Below, piece after piece: positions 57,765-64,000 of a stretch of DNA of 64,000 nt. The stretch is from Artocarpus heterophyllus (Eukaryota > Streptophyta > Magnoliopsida > Rosales > Moraceae). The translations under genes and the position numbers were made by a program. The stretch covers positions 40,807,779 to 40,871,778 of the forward strand of contig CM046354.1 in the NCBI GenBank assembly GCA_025403435.1. The letters run 5' to 3'. Every line of letters begins with the position of its first letter. The first letter of the stretch is position 1. The notes beneath the pieces were generated by a model that did no database searches, was not told where the DNA came from, and saw nothing but the letters and a program-made list of their open reading frames with translations.

Positions 57765-59775
57765 TGTTGGAAACAAAGCGCGCAGCGGAATTTTAAAAAT
57801 TTTCCATCAGAGTAATTTCTAAAACACAAGTTTGACATGTTATATGTATAAATTAGGCAGATCTTACTAACCTCAGTGTGCCGAAGAACCTCCGCAACCT
57901 GTGTAGAGAAGTAATGTTCCAGAAGAGCCTCAACCAACTGGTCTTCTTTGATATTCTCTATCCACAACCGGAGTGAGTGTGGGCTCACATGTACAGCTCT
58001 TCCACCGGTGACTCTCCTTCCAACCAATAGAGAGAACCCAAAGCTAGTGTTTGTGATTTATGAACAAAAGCTCTCAGGGAGTTTTTAGATGCTCACTAGA
58101 AGAGTATCACTCTTAATCTCTCAAATTGATCTGAGTAAATCATGAGACTCACTCCCTTTATATAGCTATTGGTCCTGGGGTCAGTCTGTATCAGATTAGG
58201 TCTCAAAAACTCGAAACAGAATCAAGTTTGGATCAATATCTGATAAGATCCGCATGAAAACGCGTAATCTTATCTCCTGCTGATCGGTAGGCCGAACATG
58301 CCAGTTCGGCAGGCCGACCATGTCATTCGGCTGGCCAAACTCCTTAGAAAAAATCTCCACGAATCTTTTATTTTCCACCTGAGATTCTAAAGGATAAAGT
58401 CTCAATTTTGATTCAAATAACCCAATAGAGAAGTTATCTAATCAAAACAAACTTTATCAAGATAATCTCTAAGAAAATAAATCAATTCACAATAATTCTA
58501 TGAGTTTATCTTGTTCTAATTTGTCCAAAATTAAAACAACCGATACACAGACAAGAATTATCTGATCGCAATAATTCAACAAGTTTATCTTGAACTAATT
58601 TCTTACAAAATTAATTCAACCGATAAACAGACATGAATTATTTGATTCTTACAAATTTTAAACCAATCTGATAAATCCGAAATAAGTCACCAATTATTGG
58701 AAAAGCACGCTGTGTCGTTACAGGATTTTGTGAGCTAGGAAAGGTGACCAAAATGGACCTATAAAGTTCAAGCTCATGATAATTATGAAACCCAATATCC
58801 CAGATATACATTTCATAATTTTCAACTCCAACGCTACTCCACTAAAAGCTTGGAGCTGCACTCTCGAACTTTATAGAATTACAAAGCTCATGAAGCTAAG
58901 TCTCCATGACATATCATAGTGTATCGTATCCCCATATGATCATCCATAATCGGCTTAAGGACAAGTTCTGTCTTACCTTCCCGATTATTTTTATCTTACA
59001 TTCCATTGTCTCACCATTAGAAAACTTACCATCCAAAGATAGTATACCATTCGGTTACACCTATGTATCCAAATGGTTGAGTGCTCCAGTTTTCCAATTA
59101 CAGGACAACGCATATAAGAGGATATCGTTACTCCTAAAGAGGAGCTATGGATTCCATATCTATGAATAACAAGTCTACGCTATCAAGAGTCATGCCTCCA
59201 ACGTATAGGTATGCATACCACTATTGAGATGTGGGTGTCACCCTTTGGCACATCAAAAGACACAAGTCGAGACAATGGGCCCATTATTCATCTCAGGATT
59301 AAGATACAATACAAATGACTGTCTAAAGTGAATCGATTTGTCGAGACAAAATTATTAATCTAAATCAATTCACTTTATGTCCCGATCCAACACATCGTCA
59401 CCTATGACAACGTGCCAATGTTTCTATTCACGGAGTCTAACTCTGATGGCCAAGACAAACCATCTCCCAAAAGGGATATAGACAACATAACAATCTTTAT
59501 ATGAATAAAGCGCCCAACTTTATTCCCTCGATTACGGATCATATGTTTTAGACCGTCACCTTAAGAATCGTGTCTTTCGCATAATCAGTCCATCATATGC
59601 CCAATTCTTAAGGTTCAGACTGACTGTCTCAAACTTCTGTTTGCTTATCATAGATTCAAAAAATATGAACGTAAAGAGGACAAGATTTGGTATGTAAAAG
59701 AATAAATTCTTTATTGATAAAAATGTCTCCAAAAACGTACTACATTTTTACTCCTTAGGGCATACATGTCTAACA
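57765..59775 (-). mobile_element. Element C4: solo LTR of copia family C
   Basis: A complete LTR in minus orientation (TGTTAGACATG at 59775, TTTCCAACA end at 57765) with perfect TSD TTTGA (57760-57764 and 59776-59780) and no internal region. This is the expected product of recombination between two LTRs of one insertion. TATA box near 58157-58165. Confidence 0.95.
58282..58340 (-). repeat. Phased dyad array in the solo LTR C4
   Basis: Units at 58282, 58304 and 58325 on the plus strand (spacing 22, 21), upstream of the TATA box in the LTR's own direction. Confidence 0.85.
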
Positions 59776-59780
59776 TTTGA

Positions 59781-60937
59781 GAACTAACTTTTCATAATTT
59801 TCATGCAAATTATTGAAAGCATTTTTCAATTCTTCAATATCTACTTCATTATCGCTATCGGATGAGTAAGAACTATTTACCTCTTTGTCGCTGTCTACTG
59901 CTATAAAACACATGTTAGCGACTTCTCTTGGTCCGTCATCGTCGAAGTCCTTAGATTCTAGTTCATCCCATGTAACTTGTAGTGTCTTCTTTGACTCCTT
60001 TTTACCTACTTTCTTTCTTGAAGGACAATCTGGCCTTATATGACCGGTTTTCCTACAATGAAAACAAATAATATCATCTTTAGATTTCTCACCTTGATCA
60101 TTCTTCTTTTTCATACCTTTTCCATGATTGATCTTACGATGGAACTTTTTGTATCTTTTGGCAATTATTGCCAATTCTTCAAGGTCCTTTGAATTGAGGC
60201 TATCTTCCTCTTCTTCATCTTCTTCATCATCGATGAAGGAGGCTTTTAGTGCAATCCCTTTCTTTATTTTGTCACCTTCTTCTTCTCGTTGGTTTTGTTT
60301 TCTTGTGATCTCATGCGTCATGAGTGATCCTATCAATTCTTCAATTGGCAACATTGATAGGTCCTTGGCTTCTTCTAGTGTTGTCCTCTTCACATGCCTA
60401 GAAGGTGGTAGTGATTGCACTAGTTTTCTCATCAACTCGCTTGTGGTGAAGTTCCTACCAAGAGATTTCAAACCATTAACGATATCAGTAAAACGAGTGT
60501 ACATTTCGGTAATAGATTCATGATCCTTCGTTTTAAACATTTCATAATCATGAAGAACAAAATTAATTTTAGTCTCCTTGACTTGGTTTGTTCCTTCATG
60601 AACCACTTCGAGAGTGCGCCAAATTTCTTGTGCCGTGGTGCAAGATGTGATTCTATTCAACTCAATTCTATCAAGAGTACAAAATAAAGTATTTACTGCT
60701 TTAGCATTTAAAGAAATTTTCGTTTATCCTCATCGATATACTCTTTACGTTCTTTACGGACTAGACCTTCTTCTTCCTCTTTCATAGGTCGAAAAGGACA
60801 TTTTCAACCACATCCCAAAGATCAAAGTCAATCGATTGTAGATAAATGGACCTTTTAGTTTTCCAATAATTGTAGTCGGTGCCATTGAAAAACGGAGGTC
60901 TATTTGTGGATTGACCTTCTGCACTTTGGGTAGCCAT
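59781..60937 (-). pseudogene. gag of E (N-terminal and central part)
   Basis: ATG at 60937 opens MATQSAEGQSTNRPPFFNG, very like Sirevirus gag starts, then YNYWKTKRSIYLQSIDFDLW. Frame changes near 60795 and 60720 precede a long open part (60660-59781): the UBN2 core TAQEIWRTLEVVHEGTNQVK, acidic DDEEDEEEEDS, knuckle CFHCRKTGHIRPDC and the VANMCFIA segment. The frame is then cut by C4 and goes on at 57759. The product forms the virus-like particle. Confidence 0.85.
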
Positions 60938-60983
60938 GCTCAAGATTGTAGAATCTTTTTGAAAAATTAGAACGAGCTTTCGA

Positions 60984-60994
60984 CTCTGATACCA
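60984..60994 (-). other. Primer binding site of E (Met tRNA)
   Basis: TGGTATCAGAG on the minus strand, two bases after the LTR end at 60997. Confidence 0.85.
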
Positions 60995-60996
60995 AT

Positions 60997-62498
60997 TGTG
61001 ATCCCAAGAATAACTACCCAAGAGGGGGGGTGAATTAGGTTTTTGAAAACTTTTACAATTGTTGGAAATTTTCTAAAGTAAGATGCTTAAGAAGTAAACA
61101 TGAGAATGAGATAATATGAGCATAACCAAGCAACAATTAAGCAACAATAAAGTAAGAGTAAGGAGAAGAAATGCAAACGCTATTTAGAGTGGTTCGGCCA
61201 ATATGCCTACGTCCACTGTCGCTAAGCTAAACTCCTTTGCTTGACCTCTTGCACTATTAGATCATCTTTTTGGCACGATCACTTCTTTATACAACCGGTG
61301 ACTTGCTCAACCCGAGGCTCACCACAACTTCTTACAAAGTGATAATTTTCCCAGAGATTGTCTAACCAAGAATTCCCCAAATTTACAAGGCTTTGGAAAC
61401 CAAACAATGAAAATAATGTGGTTGTAATTTTGGTACACTCACAAAATATACACTCCAAAAACAAAAGAGATGAAAATACAACTGTGGTACGTGTTTGGAG
61501 GTGTGAGTAATTCTCAATTAGAGTATGAAGCAATTTTGGCTCAAGAGAATGTGTGTGTAATGAATGCTTTGAGAAGAACAATATAGAATAATATCAAATT
61601 TCACTTGTGTTCCTTCATCATATTTTGCACATTGAATGGATGGGTATTTATAGTTTCCTAATGCTTAGAAACATTTGAACAAATCAATTTTGAGTCAAAC
61701 TAGCCGTTACAAATCGAGTTCCAACGGTCAAAAAACTAGCCCTTACAAACAGTTCAGCAGGCCAAAGATTGAGGCGCTAAAAATCAATTTCTCAATGGTC
61801 ACCAGATCGGCAGGCCGGTTCATAGTTCGGTAGGCCAAACTTTGAACCATCGGCAAGCCGAAAGTTGAGTTCGGCAAGCCGCTAAAGCTTCTACAGAAAT
61901 AGGTTTTGAAAACCCTCAAATTGATAGGCCAAAGCAGGGAGTTCGGTAGGCCGATCCCCATAACTTCGGCAGGCCAAAGATGCCTTCGGCAGGCCGGTAG
62001 AGCCTTTGCAGCGAGGGGTTAAAAAATCCCCAGATCGGCAGGCTGAAGTAGAATTTTCGGCAGGCTGATCTACCTTAGGCCAAAATGCCTATGTGACCTG
62101 TTTTTGAAACCTGTTTTATATCAACTTATTTAAGCACTTCTAAAACAGTTTAAATCATAATTTTCACATGCAATTTGAATTCAAAAATAACATTAAATGC
62201 AAGTATACAATGTGAGTGTGTGCTCTTGAGCTTTCTTTTGATCATTCAATTTGAGAATTGCTCACTTACACTTCTAGACTATAGAATCTAAATAAAAACT
62301 TGTAATCTTCAAGTCTGTGTGAGTTCCCTTTCAAAAGACTTCTTCCACAAGCTTTCTTGAACTGTCTTCACTTGATTTCTTGAAAAGTAAGCATAGAGAC
62401 ACTCAAGATAATTATTTGTTTAAAAGAATATTTTGCACATATAATAAAAATTGTGTTTGTTATCATCAAAATAGCTTTGTGAAACTTTGGAGCCAACA
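60997..62498 (-). repeat. 5' LTR of E (1502 bp)
   Basis: Minus-strand TGTTGGCTCC at 62498 to GGGATCACA at 60997. Similar to 46006-47521 throughout, with a few indels in the dyad array. CTATAAATA at 61645-61653. Confidence 0.92.
61752..62070 (-). repeat. Phased dyad array in the E 5' LTR
   Basis: About eleven units such as GATCGGCAGGCCGGTT and GTTCGGTAGGCCGATC. Compared with the 3' LTR whole units have been gained or lost. Confidence 0.88.
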
Positions 62499-62503
62499 AA
62501 CCC

Positions 62504-63120
62504 ATGCAACAGAAAAGGAGGAGGCTTGGCATTGAATGAAACAACATTGTGGAAGGTGAAGTGAGAAGGTTACTAGAAGCTGGGTTCATTCGTCCTATAC
62601 AATATCCTGATTGGCTGGCAATCGTGGTAATCATGAAAAAGTAAAATGAGAAATGGTTGATGTACATAGACTTTGCAGACTTAATCAAAGCCTATCCTAA
62701 AGATAGTTATCCATTGCCACATATCGATCGCCTCATCGACGCAACAGCTGGCCATGAAGCCTTGAGCTTTTTTGATGCTTTCTCCAGTTACAATCAAATC
62801 CTCCTACACCCAGGAGACCAAGAGAAGACTGCCTTCATCACAGAATAGGGGATCTTCTATTTCAAGGTTATGCCTTTTGGGCTGAAAAATGCAAGAGCCA
62901 TATACCAGAAGCTGGTCAACATGATGTTCAAAGGGCATATAAGTAAAAAACATGAAAGTTTATAATGATGATATGTTGGTGAAATCTTTGCAGGCTAACC
63001 TCTATATTCAACATTTGTAAGAATGCTTAAAGGTTCTTCAAAAGTATAACATGAAGTTGAACCCAGAGCACTGCACATTTGGAGTGGCAAGTGGAATGTT
63101 CCTAGGTTACCTTGTTATAA
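62504..63120 (+). pseudogene. RT of element F (Tat-like)
   Basis: Resumes F after E. VEGEVRRLLEAGFIRPIQYP, then YIDFADLIKAYPKDSYPLPHIDRLIDATAGHEALSF spread over 62650-62790, FDAFSSYNQI and EKTAFITE, then stop 62846-62848, VMPFGLKNA, and near 62955 YNDD-MLVKS, where the usual YVDD has Asn. KLNPEHCTFGV follows. Motif style is that of Tat/Athila RT. Several stops and a frameshift near 62945. Confidence 0.8.
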
Positions 63121-63759
63121 AATGAGGGATCAAAGCAAACCCAGATCAGATAAAAGCTTTCCAAACAATGCCATCCTCGAGAAGCAAGTGTGAGATCTAC
63201 AAGCTGACTGGATGAGTTGCCGCTTTGAGTCGGTTCATAGCCTAGCCTTCAAATAAATGCCTCCTATTTTTCCAGCTGCTGAAAAAGAATAGAAATTTCA
63301 AATCTAGCAAACGATGCTAGCAAGCACTCTAAGAATTGAAGAATTACTTATTCACACCACCAATCTTGTCGAAGCCTAAAGATGGAGAGCCACTCTTTCT
63401 TTGCTTAGCAGTCTTAGAAACCACATTGAGTTTGGCATTCGTTAGAGAAAAGGATGCAATTTAGAAGCCTGTTTCTTCATTAGCAACATGATGTTGGATG
63501 CATAAATGAGGTATTTTTTGTTGAAAATGTTGCCCTTGAGCTTGTCATGTTAGCCCGAAAAGCTTCGATCATACTTCCAAGGTCATACCATCATAATATT
63601 GTCATCGTACCTGAATGTGAGCCATTCTACGTAAGACTGAAATCTCTAGAAGGTTGACAAAATGGGTTGTTGAGCTAATGGAGTTTAACGTTGAGTACAA
63701 ACATCAAACAGCATTGAAGGCACAAGTGCTCATAGATTTTGTCACCAAATGAGGTATAA
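63121..63759 (+). pseudogene. RNase H remnant of element F
   Basis: Fragments GIKANPDQIKAF, LKNYLFTPPILSKPKDGEPLFL, TTLSLAFVRE and VEYKHQTALKAQVLIDFV are the usual RT-RNase H blocks. Many stops. The sequence then meets an LTR start at once: integrase and a recognisable PPT are absent, so F is internally deleted here. Confidence 0.7.
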
Positions 63760-64000
63760 TGTAACACCTGCCATTTTCTTTGACATGGTTAATGATAGAT
63801 ATATAACGATGTTAAGTATTTTCTTTATGATAAATGTTATTGGCCATTTATTTGAGAATTATGACAAGTAACGGGCATGTTGAATTGATGTGCTCGAGGT
63901 GTTCATGTCACTTATAATGTGTATATAATAAATATTTAATGTTCTAATTGCATGTAATATTGAATGTGGCACTTCGGTAGGCCGATATTGAGCAATCTGC
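63760..64000 (+). repeat. Start of the 3' LTR of element F
   Basis: TGTAACACC followed by sequence alignable with 40975-41220, including TTTAATGTT, CACTTATAATGTGT and TTGAATG blocks and one dyad unit near 63973. Cut by the window end. Confidence 0.75.

Larger units (their letters stand above)
46006..62498 (-). mobile_element. Element E: Sirevirus-type Ty1/copia element, minus strand
   Basis: LTRs 60997-62498 (5') and 46006-47521 (3'), perfect TSD AACCC (46001-46005 and 62499-62503). On the minus strand the order is LTR, PBS, gag with two zinc knuckles, protease, integrase, RT, RNase H, a third ORF, repeated PPTs and LTR. Without C3 and C4 it is about 10 kb. Gag sequence, the extra ORF after pol and multiple PPTs all fit Sireviruses. 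Frameshifts and stops make it defective. Confidence 0.92.

Noticed and set aside
57698..58027. Possible gene at the end of E gag
   Set aside because: Chimeric ORF across the border of the solo LTR C4 and E gag, created by the insertion.

Overview
The window is plant nuclear DNA made almost wholly of nested LTR retrotransposons. I found no host gene, tRNA, rRNA, CRISPR array or bacterial-type feature. The coding remnants belong to plant lineages: Tekay/Del-type Ty3 chromoviruses, a CRM-like chromovirus, a Tat-like Ty3 element, a Sirevirus-type Ty1/copia element and a second Ty1/copia family. The density and nesting suggest heterochromatin, perhaps pericentromeric, of a seed plant, probably a eudicot. 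The species cannot be told from the sequence. Most boundaries below rest on LTR ends (TG...CA) together with matching 5-bp target-site duplications (TSDs).

Left half (1-39060): an old Tekay-type element, B, on the + strand, has been split three times. Element A, of the same family, sits in its gag (779-9858, TSD GAACG). Copia element C1 sits in its integrase (13368-23041, TSD GGATT). Copia element C2 of the same family lies 343 bp further into the integrase (23390-37346, TSD TAAGA). C2 itself carries a CRM-like element D in its 5' LTR (24148-28545). B's 3' LTR starts at 37606 and fades out near 39060.

Middle (39061-46005): a short unassigned patch, a minus-strand copia relic (H), then a Tat-like arrangement LTR remnant / about 200-bp internal region / full LTR (40975-43807) / gag-protease remnant. 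A non-autonomous hAT element with an 8-bp TSD (40057-40871) sits in the short internal region.

Right half (46006-64000): a minus-strand Sirevirus-type element E (46006-62498, TSD AACCC) splits the Tat-like element. E carries gag, pol and a third ORF after pol. It was later hit by C3 (49382-53882, TSD ATATA) and by C4, now a solo LTR (57765-59775, TSD TTTGA). The Tat-like RT/RNase H remnant and the start of another LTR follow to the window end.

The most striking signal crosses families. A dyad with consensus GTTCGGC-AG-GCCGAAC is reiterated at about 21-22 bp, two helical turns, in non-coding DNA of at least four otherwise unrelated families: Tekay A/B, copia C1-C4, Sirevirus E and, sparsely, the Tat-like LTRs. 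In C and E the arrays lie about 80-200 bp upstream of a clear TATA box, in one orientation. In the C leader, and apparently in A, they lie downstream in the opposite orientation. A further array lies directly upstream of a palindromic TATA sequence and a leader before the third ORF of E, as if that ORF had its own promoter. The C leader also holds serial hairpins with a repeated CCTA loop. Several stop codons are shared by independently inserted C copies.
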